From contig NZ_LN906597.1 in NCBI RefSeq assembly GCF_001460935.1, positions 1,977,227-2,041,226 of the forward strand: 64,000 bases of DNA. Direction: 5' to 3'. Origin of the DNA: Candidatus Ichthyocystis hellenicum. Its GTDB lineage: Bacteria; Pseudomonadota; Gammaproteobacteria; Burkholderiales; 2013Ark19i. Shown piece after piece: positions 10,250 through 20,576 of this stretch. Made by a program: the position numbers and the translations under genes. The notes below the pieces were generated by a model, which saw nothing but the letters and a program-made list of their open reading frames with translations, did not search any database and was not told the origin of the DNA. Position 1 is the first letter of the stretch; each line of letters starts with the position of its first letter.

Positions 10250-10310
10250 CTGTAACACGTGAATTTGAACAACAATGAAACGAGACACTACAAAACAGCA
10301 ATCAATAATA
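10250..10310 (+). pseudogene. Fossil 3' end of a hairpin-protein gene
   Basis: The sequence reads REFEQQ, stop, NETLQNSNQ. This aligns with the conserved C-terminal tail of the copy at 13574 (REFERRRNEILRHQQ). A second copy of this fossil lies at about 11945-11998. It is the stump of a paralogue whose body has been deleted. Confidence 0.6.
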
Positions 10311-10432
10311 TTTAATCTTCAGTCACAAATAGCAAATTCTAAAACTCAAATTACCAACTCAAATTACCAATAAATCATTTCCATAGCAATCAATATTTTA
10401 TTTACTAAAAACACAAAATAATTGCGCAATTA

Positions 10433-10735
10433 TCATTGTAGGAAAATTATTGTATCTGTATCGCCACTAAATTAGAGTACATCATTTCACATGCCAAAGA
10501 AGAAAAACAAGTTAGATGTACTTGTAGCACCATTGCCATTACAAGGTGAATTAAGTAGTGTAGCCGATATATCAATTACACAAAGTTGGACCTAATTTGT
10601 TCAAACGAAGAGAAATGAGACCTAACTGAAACTATTGCACAGTTTTTTGTTAAGACAAATATTATAGTAAAATCAGATACGCGCAAATCCCCCCTATGGG
10701 GAGTTTAATTTATTCCTTACATGTAAGATAGGGTA
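10433..10735 (+). pseudogene. Duplicated wreck of a hairpin-protein gene (direct repeat copy B)
   Basis: This is nearly identical to about 7941-8240 and carries the same disrupted fragments (LEYI-type and VA-PLPLQGEL-type peptides with stops). It lies immediately upstream of the intact gene at 10815, so the duplication unit was wreck plus downstream gene. Confidence 0.65.
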
Positions 10736-10814
10736 CTCTCAAGATTGTCCAAGTACGTGTTTATCAAAGAATCGCCAGATCACTAAAATTGGAAGAACGC
10801 CAGGAGCATAGGTT

Positions 10815-11522
10815 ATGATAAAACATTATAGTTTTAGCACTAACAAAATAGCAGAATTAGACTCAGACGACGACAAAGAGGAAGACGAAATAGAAAATGT
10901 CACTTCACCCTTCTCAGAAAAAAGCTCCCTCGACCCCCTCCATTCTCCACTTGAAGGAAATTGCTGTGTATCTAACGAGTTGGAACAAATAACTACAAAT
11001 GTCGACGAAGAAAACACCCATGAATCCGTAGTAGTATCGCTTCCACTACTACCACAGGGTAAACTAGGCACTGTATCTGTAGATATGAATTGCACAGAAT
11101 TAGATCTAACGCGCCCAAACGGAGACGAAGAAACTTCAATTGAAGATGGAAGTCTGTCTTCGTCTAATCTATCATTAGCTCCGATCAGGGTAAATAGAAA
11201 TGACACACGAAGACCCCCTGAAAGAACCCCTGCAGAAATAGAGTTAGATTACAATAAAAAAAACAAAAATAAGAAACTACGCAAACTACTTAGATGCCAC
11301 GGCTTAGTTCTTTTCTGCACTCTGTTCATTTTATCTGTGGCAACAATACCTTGCTTACTCTTCCAAGAAATCAAAGACCTATCATTACCTATACTTCCTT
11401 CTATTATTTCCCTTACTCTTGTAATTTCCTGGGGGGTACATGTTTACTTATACTTTGCACAAGACGATGTAAAAATTCAATTTGAACAACGACGAAACGA
11501 GATACTGCGCAATAATCCATAG
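10815..11522 (+). CDS. Acidic transmembrane-hairpin protein, 235-aa subfamily, copy 7
   Basis: This 235-residue protein starts at ATG 10815 after CAGGAGC. It is clearly co-linear with the copy at 9195 over its whole length, including ELDSDDDKEEDEIE near residue 14, the SLPLLPQGKLGTVS stretch, the GDEETSIEDG acidic patch and the tail QFEQRRNEILR. Spans lie at about 163-183 and 188-210. The loop between spans has no cysteine. Differences concentrate in the hairpin and the juxtamembrane region, where a Lys/Asn-rich NKKNKNKKLRK patch replaces the Arg/Asp-rich one of copy 6. It arose by segmental duplication with its flanks. Confidence 0.8.
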   Translation: MIKHYSFSTNKIAELDSDDDKEEDEIENVTSPFSEKSSLDPLHSPLEGNCCVSNELEQITTNVDEENTHESVVVSLPLLPQGKLGTVSVDMNCTELDLTRPNGDEETSIEDGSLSSSNLSLAPIRVNRNDTRRPPERTPAEIELDYNKKNKNKKLRKLLRCHGLVLFCTLFILSVATIPCLLFQEIKDLSLPILPSIISLTLVISWGVHVYLYFAQDDVKIQFEQRRNEILRNNP

Positions 11523-12262
11523 TAGCAAAAGAAGAAAAAAATCACGACCGAAACAAAAGTGTTCTTTTCATCAACACCTCAAATAACGATGGCCACAAAA
11601 GCAAAACTCAACAAAAAATGCAGATACATACTGATATTATTTGTTCTTTCATGTTGAAACATTTTATGGTATGGGCATTATGTAATTATCATCTCATAAA
11701 AATGATAAATCCCAACAAAGCGTCATGCAACCCAGATGAATCAACTTCCTTACAATTGCATAATTTTATCTCAAAAACATTAAACATCTCTAGTAAAAAA
11801 TAAAGCTCCGTAATGATCTCCATCAAATAATGGCTAGACTAAGCTATGCAAAAAATAACGTGCAAACAACATTATCATTAGATTAATTACCTGGATAAAA
11901 ATCAGAGAACAGCAGATCACTATACTTTTGCTGTTGTTGTCTGTAACACGTGAATTTGAACATCGATGAAACGAGGTGCTACAAAACAGCAATCAATAAG
12001 ATTTAAGATTTAGTAACAAAGAGCAAATGCTAAAACTCAAATTACCATTAAATCATTACATTATACAGATAGGACGCAAATAATGATTTACATAAAAATC
12101 AATATTTTACCTACTAAATGAACAAAATAATTTCATAATTATGAGTGTAAAATTAACTATGCATTTATATTAAATTTTCGCTACTCTGTGGGGGAGATGG
12201 TATCCTTTTTGTCCATTCGCACACGATCAGTCATGCGTATCACAGTAAGGGAGATTACAGTT
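11523..12262. other. Gap made of duplicated 3' flank with gene-tail fossil
   Basis: About 11524-11765 repeats 9904-10145, and about 11890-12060 repeats 10186-10370. Within the second block, about 11945-11998 is a degenerate copy of the family's 3' end (CGTGAATTTGAA, then a stop in frame). Nothing else is recognisable before the leader of the next gene. Confidence 0.6.
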
Positions 12263-12814
12263 GTGATAGATAACCACAATGATATTAGTGTTGCTTCCCT
12301 AGAATCAGAACAAGCCGATAGTTTTGAAATAGGAGAAGGAGCAGGAACTTCTTCTAATGTTCCGATAGACGAAGACATAGCTATTAGTATCCCAGGAGAA
12401 ATCAGTGCAAATGAAGAAGAAACAACATCTGAAGATGTGGAACTACGGACATTACCACTATCGCAAACAGTTGCAATCAACGGAGAACTCACCGAAAATA
12501 TAAGCCCACGTGCATTGCGGCATTATGGAGAAATGAAAATCAAAAGAATGAAGATTAATCTTATTACACTTAAGGCTGCCGGTTGTGTTTCTCTATTAGC
12601 AACAACATGCATAATTATATTAACATTTGTTGAGTTGTTGATTTGTGAAGAAAGAACAACAGAAAGAAAAAAATGTGACGGCTTATTCATTTTTTTTGGT
12701 ATAGCACTTTCACTGATTTTACTTTGCATTTTCATAATCTCAAGTGGTTTTAGGAGTCATGAGATACGTAGACAGGAAAGGAATTATAATCGTCAGCAAC
12801 CACCAGGTAATTGA
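12263..12814 (+). CDS. Acidic protein with C-terminal transmembrane hairpin, copy 8
   Basis: I place the start at GTG 12263, nine bases after an AAGGGAG site. This gives 183 residues, matching the 185-187 residues of the short subfamily. Translation from GTG 12188 would add 25 residues with no counterpart in any relative. The acidic motif EEETTSEDVELR lies at about residues 51-62. Spans lie at about 106-127 and 141-160, with loop cysteines Cys128 and Cys138 (C-x9-C), and an Arg/Asn/Gln-rich tail. It is a short-subfamily member standing among long-subfamily copies, so the array is interleaved, not sorted. Confidence 0.75.
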   Translation: MIDNHNDISVASLESEQADSFEIGEGAGTSSNVPIDEDIAISIPGEISANEEETTSEDVELRTLPLSQTVAINGELTENISPRALRHYGEMKIKRMKINLITLKAAGCVSLLATTCIIILTFVELLICEERTTERKKCDGLFIFFGIALSLILLCIFIISSGFRSHEIRRQERNYNRQQPPGN

Positions 12815-13573
12815 TCAGCTAAAAGTCAACTTTTACCGCAATAAAAACATATTATGAAACATAGAACCTAATAAAAAACCATGCTAAGTACTTAATGACC
12901 TACTTATCAACAAAACCACGTTATCCATCCAATCCTCAACAAGATCATAGCACTATAGATAGCGATGTAGATAGTTTTTGTCATAATAATCAATGCTATG
13001 TTTGATAAAAAATAAAATAATTATTACACAGCTATCGGTATGAAATTACTTGTATTAAATTATCACAATCCTCCATCTAATTCGCCCTTCATTTTGTGAA
13101 AAATAATAATTAAAATCATTGCTACACTCTTCATTGCTACACTCTTAATTATCAGATAAATTATGGATGTGTGATATATGTGATTCGTTCATCGATATTG
13201 CAACATCGGACGCGAGCACCCATAACACCATTAGGCCAAGAGTACAAAACATCGTTATCAGGTTTAACTGCCATTAGGAGAAAAAGTTAATGAGACTTAA
13301 TAAAGTACAACTCATGATATAGTACCGCCTCACTATCATCACAAACAATGGCACTAGAAATAAACATCCCCCCTGCAAAACTACAGGAATAAAGTAAGTT
13401 GCTGGTAGGAGTTTGAACTAAAGGAATGAGAGCGGATATAACATAACCATAATAACATGTGCTTTTTTTGCAGTAGTTTTGCAGTAGTTTTAATTTCCCC
13501 ATGCTTGGGAAATGGGATTGATTTTTTCTTTCTCTACATGTATCGAATTGGAAACGTATCAGGAGCACAAATT
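12815..13573. other. Gap homologous to 8270-8830
   Basis: This is a diverged duplicate of the sequence upstream of the gene at 9195. A short tandem duplication (ATTGCTACACTCTT twice, about 13120-13150) is visible. The end supplies the ribosome binding site (CAGGAGCACAAATT) of the next gene. Confidence 0.5.
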
Positions 13574-14263
13574 ATGATATCAGATTATGACTTCCGAGCT
13601 AACAAAATATCAGAATCAAACTCGGATGACAGCACGGGTGAAGGAGAAATAGAAACTGGCTCTATGCCAATGCCATTAAACGCCTCAGTAAAAACTTCCT
13701 ACAAAAATTGCACACGTTCATTTAAAGAAAATTGCCATATTGATATTGAGCTAGAACAAATAACTGTACATACTACCGAAGAGAAAAAAACAGATGAACC
13801 TGTACTATCTTTGTTATCACCATCACAAGGTGAACGAGGTAATGAATGTGTAGACATTAGTTGCGCAGAGTTGGGTGAAATAGAAATAAGGCCACCATCT
13901 TCATCTGAGTTATTATTAACTTCCGCAAACAGAGGCAACACACGAGCAACATATGCAGAGATAGCATTAGCCGCAGCATTAGCCGCCAATATAAAAAATA
14001 GGAACCAAAAAATGCTACAACAACTTAAGCACCACCGCATCACCCTTTTATGCACCCTGGTAGGTTTATTAATGATAATAATAGCCTACTCACTCTGCCC
14101 AGAATGCGGAAAACGGGAACTTATTATACTTCTTGCTGTTGTTGGCGTAAGCATTTTATCTACCTTGGGAGTACATCTATATTTATGCCATGAAACGCGC
14201 ATAGGGATACCACGTGAATTTGAAAGGCGCCGCAACGAAATACTTCGCCACCAGCAATTGTAA
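13574..14263 (+). CDS. Acidic transmembrane-hairpin protein, long subfamily, copy 9
   Basis: I start it at ATG 13574, directly behind AGGAGCACAAATT and aligned with the starts of copies 6 and 7 (MI-DY-F-NKI-E-S-D). That gives 229 residues. An upstream in-frame start at 13457 would add 39 residues encoded by leader sequence. Acidic N-terminus (SNSDDSTGEGEIETG) at about 15-29; an Ala-rich helix (ALAAALAAN) precedes spans at about 155-175 and 183-206. The loop has a C-x2-C (LCPECGK), unlike its relatives. Tail REFERRRNEILR. It is the last gene of the array. Confidence 0.77.
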   Translation: MISDYDFRANKISESNSDDSTGEGEIETGSMPMPLNASVKTSYKNCTRSFKENCHIDIELEQITVHTTEEKKTDEPVLSLLSPSQGERGNECVDISCAELGEIEIRPPSSSELLLTSANRGNTRATYAEIALAAALAANIKNRNQKMLQQLKHHRITLLCTLVGLLMIIIAYSLCPECGKRELIILLAVVGVSILSTLGVHLYLCHETRIGIPREFERRRNEILRHQQL

Positions 14264-15794
14264 GTATTGCTAACACGGAGCGTATATTACAGTCAAAGGT
14301 TACATTTTAGTACAATAACAAAATATCATAATCAAATTCAACTGATAGCAAATATATATGGTACGGGGAACGTATACTTAACATATGGCCTTGACTATTC
14401 TAAGGCCTACAATCATCACAATCACCCATTCTAATTATTAACGGTAAAGATTAAATTATATACAAGTAGACCACATTTGATTCCATCAGCAATACTATTG
14501 GAAAGAGAAAGAAGAAAAAGTCAATGGTTACTGAAACCAAAAGTATATTGTCATCCTGTATATTGTCATCCTAGTACTTTAAGTGGTTATACAAGAGCAG
14601 ATCCGATTACATCATAAATATTAACATCAATATTCTCGTTAATCATAATCAAATTTATAACTGGTTATCATCATCTATAAGCATATAATAACGGTATGTG
14701 TTATGTAAATATTTCCCAATAAATGCATAACTGTGAGGAAATGTTTCCTACGCTGCTGTAATTGCTAGATTTGTAGGTAAGTGTTTCTTAGACTGAATAT
14801 TCAAAAGCATTTTCGATAAATTAGTAACCAACATCTTTGATGCTTTTTTCAACGGGAATACATACATTTTATCCTGTAATAAATTTAGCTCTGGAAATAC
14901 TATTATTGTAATCATATTTATGTTAGCCTCTTCTTCCGCTAACGCCTTCTAATTTTATAATTTATGGTGTCGTAAACATTAATTATAGTTGGTGTGTATC
15001 CAATTTATTTTGTAAATCAATTGTTTTATAATAATAAATTTATATACGAAGTGCCTTATTAAAATCTAAAATGCATCAGGTTTGTTATGTATAACGCGCC
15101 ACTATTACAATGCAAAGCCATTGCTATTTATGTGACTAAGGTAATTATAGCCCAATGTTATATGCTATTTAATTATATTATCAGAGTATGAATGATACGA
15201 TGTTTGTTTGAATTAAGATTTATATTCGTATAGTTGTAAATTGAAGCACTAATTTTCTCATTGCTTTAATTAACGAGTTTATTTTTTGTTTGCTTGCTAT
15301 TAGAGTAGTATCTACTAAGTGAGTAAGAATTTTATTACACAGTGTTCAATAGGTCTTGATGAATTAGAAAAATTAATTCATATTAAAAGGTAGGAATTCA
15401 TCCAATATTTCAGCAAATGTTGTAATATCTTTATTGATTGGTGTTATTTGTGTTTAAATTTAGCGATTATATTGTTATTGGAATTATCATCTGTAATTAT
15501 ATCCAATCATAACTGTAGTCACTACTAAGAGTTGTTATGTTGGTCGATGCTGCTAAATTTACAAAATAATTTTGATTCATTATCGATTGTGGTGGTTTTC
15601 TGCTTTTGTTATTTAATGTAATTAATGTACATAAATAAGCGAAAACTAGTTGACATATTTTATATAGCATTGCTGAACAAAAAATTCATCGTCGCTTCTA
15701 CATTTAGTGCGGCCGCAGGGTTAATTTGTTACTGTAGTACGTTTAATTATGATAACTACTATTACGTCTGTTATAGGTACAGCAGACCACATGT
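14264..15794. other. 1.5-kb convergent gap between arrays
   Basis: About 14500-14570 is a third, diverged copy of the 3' flank seen at 9904 and 11524 (GAAAGAAGAAAAA, then ACTGAAACCAAAAGT). About 15460-15740 is a diverged repeat of about 17180-17420 and belongs to the downstream flank of the minus-strand array. A 76-codon frame at 15625-15855 falls in that repeat, runs antisense into a pseudogene and is not called. No terminator with a clear T-run was found. Confidence 0.5.
15460..15740 (+). repeat. Flank repeat, partner at 17180-17420
   Basis: Both stretches share long similar words (AATCATAACTGTAGT; TTTTGTTATTTAATGTA; CTTCTACATTTA or variants). They mark the downstream flank of neighbouring genes in the minus-strand family, duplicated together with the genes. 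Confidence 0.6.
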
Positions 15795-16696
15795 TTATAC
15801 GAGATTTTCTTGTTCTTCCTCAGGGTTAACATTACCAGCTCGTGATATAGGTTGATGTGATTTATTAACTTTACAAGTTTTGTATCCTAAGAAAGAAAAT
15901 ATAGCAATAGCAAAAAATATAAATGTAACTATCACAACAACAATGGTAATATTGGTTTCATTGCTTGATGTTGTCTCTGCTGTAGTTAGCTTCGGTGATT
16001 TTGTAATTGTTGAAAGTATAGTATTAGGTGTAGTAATCATAAGTGATAGCACGGGATAAATTACGTATGATTCAATATTACTGCAACATTTATTAAAGGT
16101 AACAATGTTTGGGGTAGAGTATTTGCAAAATTCAACACTGTTTGAATTGCAAGAGTAATTTTGTCCATAAAAATTAATGTGATTCTTGAGCTGAATTTCA
16201 AGGTTCTTGCACAAGTAGTGCAATTGATCAACGATCTTAAATTATTCAATTCCCCAGTAAGCTCTGGCCGGAAGAACTAAGGGATGACTCAAGTTAAAAC
16301 GTTTATGAGGTTCTTTGCCTCTCGCTTTGAGCATTTTTAATGAATAATTAAAGGCATTTTTAATAACATTATAATGATCATAATCACTGTACATTCCTGT
16401 TCTTTTAATTTCGCACAGTATAGCCGATATGGCGCATATATCTTCCTTAAGTACTATGTTGCCTGATACACATTTTTCTCCATTAATATTCTCCAAGGTA
16501 CTAATAATAGCTAGTGATACTGTGCCATGCAGCTATTAGCCAAAGATCTATTAATAAAAGAAAAACTACCGGATAATCTAGAATTTGTTTTATGTTCCAT
16601 AAGCACAACTGTTGTGCAGCCACTTTCTGTTTCAACTTCGTTGTTGTTCTGAGACTCAAATTTACATTTGGCTGAATAATCCAAGTACTTGCCATC
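15795..16696 (-). pseudogene. Broken member of the minus-strand surface-protein family
   Basis: The reading runs from an ATG at about 16708, preceded by AGGAAAAATA. The N-terminal part ends in a frameshift near 16520-16530, where the hydrophobic segment (TVSLAIISTLENINGEK) continues in another frame. An in-frame TAA at 16242-16244 then interrupts the ectodomain. Downstream the family signature KCCSNIESYVIYP, a membrane span and a cytosolic tail NVNPEEEQENLV are intact. It is closest to the copy at 23456-24268. Two independent lesions make translation of a full protein unlikely. A fragment starting inside could still be made, but this is not supported. Confidence 0.75.
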
Positions 16697-16708
16697 ATTA
16701 TAAAACAT

Positions 16709-17629
16709 TATTTTTCCTGTAAAAAATAAGCCTAGATAATTGTATTATTGTAAATTATGCTGCCTAACGAATTATTATTAATTTTATGCAGTATATATTT
16801 TGTAATGTAAATAAAAAATATCATCGTTAATTAAGTTTATTATAAATAGTATGTGCATATAAATAGTACTTTGTTTTCACCTAAAACACAGATGATTTGC
16901 TGCCACATATTATTCATTTCCATTTCGTAAAAAGCCACACATTTATTTAAATAATTTTATAACTGATGTGTAATCACATTGTTATTTACATAATCAGGGT
17001 TGACATATAAATAGCGACGTGATGCTGCTAATTTGGTTGAGTGTAGCATCAGGTCTTGAATAATACGATGTCCGTTTACAATAAATAGTAATTTATTGTA
17101 ATTCTTGTTAATAAATCACATAATCTAATAATTAGAAATATACTTATTTGTTATAGATATAAATATCTATTTTAGTGATTCAATTGTTATTGAGATTATT
17201 ATTTGTAATATAACAAATCATAACTGTAGTAACCACTAAGATTTGCGAAATAATTTTGATTTATTATAGGTTTTGGTGATTTCTTACTTTTGTTATTTAA
17301 TGTACTTAATGTATTTGAGTGAACAATATAACTAAAATTAGTTGTCATAATTTATACACTATTACTGAACAAGTAATTCATCATTGCGTCTACATTTAAT
17401 ACATTCTTAAGATTAACTTATTACTCATAGTATGTACAGATTAATTGTGATATTGCTATTGCTACGGTGATATTGCTATTGCCACGAAAATTAATTTTGT
17501 GAACTTTACATATGAAATTAATTAAATGAATAATTATGTACCATATTATTGCTCCTTTCATTCTAAACTAACACAAATATATTCATAATAAAAAACAGTC
17601 TTGCCATAGGTGTGACAGACAACATGTTC
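16709..17629. other. Non-coding gap with flank repeat
   Basis: The gap is strongly AT-rich. About 17180-17420 is the partner of the repeat at 15460-15740. A tandem repeat of about 17 bases (GATATTGCTATTGC, with CTACG or CACG) is seen at 17450-17485. No gene is visible. Confidence 0.5.
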
Positions 17630-18571
17630 CTATACGATATTTTTTCGTTCTTCCTTAGCATTAACGTTATCAACTTGAGATATAGTTTGGCGCGACTTAC
17701 TTGCCTTGCAAATTTTGTATCCCATAAATAAAAATATAGATACTGTAAAAAATATAAAGGTAACTAATGCAATGAAAAATGTAACATCATCTTTATCAGT
17801 TGGAACTACTTCTGTTGTAGCTAAAGTCGGATCTACCATAATTGTATTATTTAACTTCGCAGTTACTGATGATAAACCAGGATGAGCTACGTATGATCCA
17901 ATATCACTACAAAAACGATTAAAAACAGAAGCATCGGGATTGCCAAACCTACAAAACCTGATCTTACTAAGGTGGTAAATTTTTTCACATAATTCACCAT
18001 AATATTTTCGGGTTTCCAATACAATCCATTTATCAATATAAAATAATTGATTAAAAAGATCTTCTTTTTCGGAATCATCAATCGGAAGCTTTGAAGGAAG
18101 GACTAACGGGAAAGTTAAATTAAAAGCATCTTTTCTAGTGTATTTATCAATAACTGCTTTATTGCCTCCTTCAATCAATTTTCTGTTATATTCTTCTGTT
18201 GTTTCAGATGAGTAAATAAATGAATTTCTAGTAAAATTAAAATAGTCTCTATTTTTTCCTGCCATTTTATCAATGGCAATAATTTTACACATATCAGCTA
18301 CTACAAAGCATGAATATGAAGCAATACCGTAGTAGTCATCTTCTAATCCAGTTGCACTACCTAACATACTAAGAACAATTAAAGGTGATATCCTGAAACC
18401 ATTATATAAAAATCTACTAAGTAAATTATAATTTGCTGATCGTAAATTTTCTTCCCTTTCCGTCTTAACAACTATTGTACATTCATTATCTTCTGAGATT
18501 TCATCTACAGCTTGAGACTCAAATTCAATACTATATTGAGCGCTAAAATGGTCTATGCTGATATGCCTCAT
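17630..18571 (-). CDS. Single-span surface-type protein, minus-array copy A
   Basis: This 313-residue protein starts at ATG 18571 with GGAAAAAGAG before it. Residues 1-58 are hydrophilic, with an acidic motif VDEISEDNECT at about 22-32. Residues 61-76 (SPLIVLSMLGSATG) form a short hydrophobic segment that could be an internal signal or first membrane span. An ectodomain of about 185 residues follows, with several cysteines, N-x-S/T sites and the signature FCSDIGSYVAHP. A Thr-rich stalk leads to a span at about 263-283, and a 30-residue Lys/Arg-rich tail follows. Paralogues follow in tandem. Surface or vacuolar-membrane exposure is inferred. Confidence 0.8.
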   Translation of the reverse strand: MRHISIDHFSAQYSIEFESQAVDEISEDNECTIVVKTEREENLRSANYNLLSRFLYNGFRISPLIVLSMLGSATGLEDDYYGIASYSCFVVADMCKIIAIDKMAGKNRDYFNFTRNSFIYSSETTEEYNRKLIEGGNKAVIDKYTRKDAFNLTFPLVLPSKLPIDDSEKEDLFNQLFYIDKWIVLETRKYYGELCEKIYHLSKIRFCRFGNPDASVFNRFCSDIGSYVAHPGLSSVTAKLNNTIMVDPTLATTEVVPTDKDDVTFFIALVTFIFFTVSIFLFMGYKICKASKSRQTISQVDNVNAKEERKNIV

Positions 18572-19299
18572 CTCTTTTTCCGGAAAAACATAATATGCCT
18601 ACTGTATCATTTGAAGGTACATTGACCAATGAATTATTATAAGCTCTGCTCATTACTTTTTTATAAATTTAAATCAATTCAATAAAATCAGCACATTTAT
18701 TTTTAATAAAATATATTTTTCCGTAAAAATTTACTTACCTATGATAGATTTATTTTTTTATTTTTTGTTAATTATATAGTTTTTTAAAGATGTTTTTTGC
18801 AATCAATTATTCATATTTTAAATATAGCCCCAAGAAAAAAATATGATCAAAATATATCATTCATCTGCAGAATGGACAATAATAATTATGTAATTAGCTG
18901 GTATAATTATCTCTATATATTATTATTAACGTATATGTTTTAATGGAGACGTGGTTTCTTATAGATTGTAATCCTCCAGTGTGGATTTAGAACGCTAAAA
19001 ATACAAGTCTTTATTATCTTTTTTGTTATTATGAATATATTATTTATTAGTAATAATAAGGAATTTATACGGCACTGAGAATACCGATTGTATTAGTAAT
19101 GTCATTATTTACAATATAAGAATTAATTTTTCTGCCGTTGAGTATTACGGTATTTGATATTAATTAAAGCCTGCATAACAATATACTAACCTTACACCCA
19201 TACATGAAAAATAATTATTGAAATTTCCACAAACACAAGTAAAATAATTTTATTAATTTAAGCGACTATCAGTATATATAAGCAAAATTACATAAAATT
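18572..19299. repeat. Intergenic block duplicated at 21500-22300
   Basis: About 18650-18960 corresponds to about 21540-21810 (shared TATTCATATTTTAAATATAG). About 19080-19300 is almost identical to about 22040-22250 (shared AACAATATACTAACCTTACA). The repeat continues into the 3' ends of the genes at 19300 and 22249. It records a roughly 2.9-kb segmental duplication of gene plus flank. No gene is seen. Confidence 0.7.
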
Positions 19300-20205
19300 T
19301 TAATATCGTCTACAACACCTACGTCCAAGAAATGAAAGTATAGATACTGTAAAAAATATAAACGTAACTAATGCAATGAAAAATGTAACATCATCTTTAT
19401 CCGTTGGAACTACTTCTGTTGGAACTACTTCTGTTGTAGCTACTATACTTGTAGCATTTAATGTTCCGGTTATTGACGATAACCCAGGATGAAATACGTA
19501 TGATCCAATATTACTGCAAAAACGATTAAAAACAAAAGCATAGGGATAAATAGAAATATTTGGATTATAAGATTTACAAAAACAGTAATTATTAAGATGG
19601 TAAATTTTTTCATATGATTCACCATAATTTCTTTTGGTTTCCAATACAATCCATTCGTCAAGGTAGAATAATTGAGAAATAATACTCCTTCCTTCACGAT
19701 CATCACTAGAAATATTAGAAGGAATAATTAACGGAAAACTGAAATTAAAAGCTTCTTTTACGGTGTATTTTTTAATATTTTCTTCGCTGGCTTCTCTAAT
19801 TAATCTTTCGTTGTATTCTTTCATCTGTTTAGACGAGTAAATAAATGCACTTTTAGTAAGATTAAAATAATCTCTACTATTTCCTGCCATTTTGTCAATG
19901 GCAATAATTTTGCATATATCAGCTGCTAGAGAACATGAATCCCTTTTGAAAATGAATGTGACTCCTTTGTTAAATTTGATTCCACTTGCTCTACCTAGCA
20001 TACTAAGCACAATTAAAGGGGATAGACTGTAAGCATTATATAAAAATCTACCAATTGAACTAGAACTTGCTGATCGTAAATTTTCTCCTCGTTCATTGAT
20101 AACAAGCGTTGTGGATTCACTATCTTCTGAAATTTCATCTACATCCTGATGCACAAACTCGATACTATCTTCAAGTTTGTGATCTCTAACATTGATACAA
20201 CACAT
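19300..20205 (-). CDS. Single-span surface-type protein, minus-array copy B
   Basis: This 301-residue protein starts at ATG 20205. It has an acidic N-terminal motif (DEISEDSESTT, about 23-33), a hydrophobic segment at about 61-75 (LSPLIVLSMLGRASG), and an ectodomain with FCSNIGSYVFHP. A stalk with a duplicated TEVVP unit (TTEVVPTEVVPTDK) precedes a span at about 273-293. The cytosolic tail is cut to RRCCRRY. The same short tail occurs in the copy at 22249, and the following non-coding DNA is nearly identical, so the 3' end was copied as a block. The other members keep longer tails. Confidence 0.8.
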   Translation of the reverse strand: MCCINVRDHKLEDSIEFVHQDVDEISEDSESTTLVINERGENLRSASSSSIGRFLYNAYSLSPLIVLSMLGRASGIKFNKGVTFIFKRDSCSLAADICKIIAIDKMAGNSRDYFNLTKSAFIYSSKQMKEYNERLIREASEENIKKYTVKEAFNFSFPLIIPSNISSDDREGRSIISQLFYLDEWIVLETKRNYGESYEKIYHLNNYCFCKSYNPNISIYPYAFVFNRFCSNIGSYVFHPGLSSITGTLNATSIVATTEVVPTEVVPTDKDDVTFFIALVTFIFFTVSILSFLGRRCCRRY

Positions 20206-20576
20206 TTATTTTTCTCACAAAAATACACTCCTATTACCATAGCATCGGAAGTTAGAGTTCTCAATGAATTATTATCAGCTTCGCGTATTATATTTTTACA
20301 ATCAACCCAAATAGTAATATAACATAGTAATAGAATGAAAAATTTTACTAGTATTAACAATCTTTTTCTACTTCTCAGCTAACCACAGTTTGTGGATGCC
20401 GGCATCTGTCACCTCATTTTTTATAATAATAAAATTAATCTTTCTACTTAATAAAACTAATATTTATACTCTTAGTTAGAGCAGTATTTTAAAGAAAATA
20501 AAATTTATTTTTGCACTTGCACGACATCACTCTGCCCTTCTTTCGGTTTCTGCATTAAGATAGTAGTAGATGATTA
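20206..20576. other. Intergenic region between minus-array copies B and C
   Basis: This 370-base gap contains the leader of copy B. A 73-codon frame at 20139-20360 begins with a hydrophobic stretch but overlaps copy B out of frame and has no counterpart upstream of the paralogues, so it is not called. No RNA gene or terminator is evident. Confidence 0.45.

Larger units (their letters stand above)
9903..10814. other. Gap made of duplicated 3' flank and gene fossils
   Basis: About 9904-10145 is repeated at about 11524-11765, and about 10186-10370 at about 11890-12060. About 10250-10310 is a fossil gene tail and 10433-10715 a ruined gene copy, both listed separately. A 71-codon frame at 9939-10154 lies in the repeated flank, is not conserved in length in the other copy and is not called. 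Confidence 0.6.

Noticed and set aside
14264..15794. CRISPR-like spacing of repeats in AT-rich gaps
   Set aside because: Repeats are long, diverged and paired, not short and regularly spaced; no cas gene is present.
15625..15855. 76-codon plus-strand frame
   Set aside because: Sits in a flank repeat that is not open in its partner at 17180-17420 and overlaps a pseudogene on the other strand.
20139..20360. 73-codon minus-strand frame with a hydrophobic start
   Set aside because: It overlaps the start of the gene at 19300-20205 out of frame and has no equivalent upstream of the paralogues.
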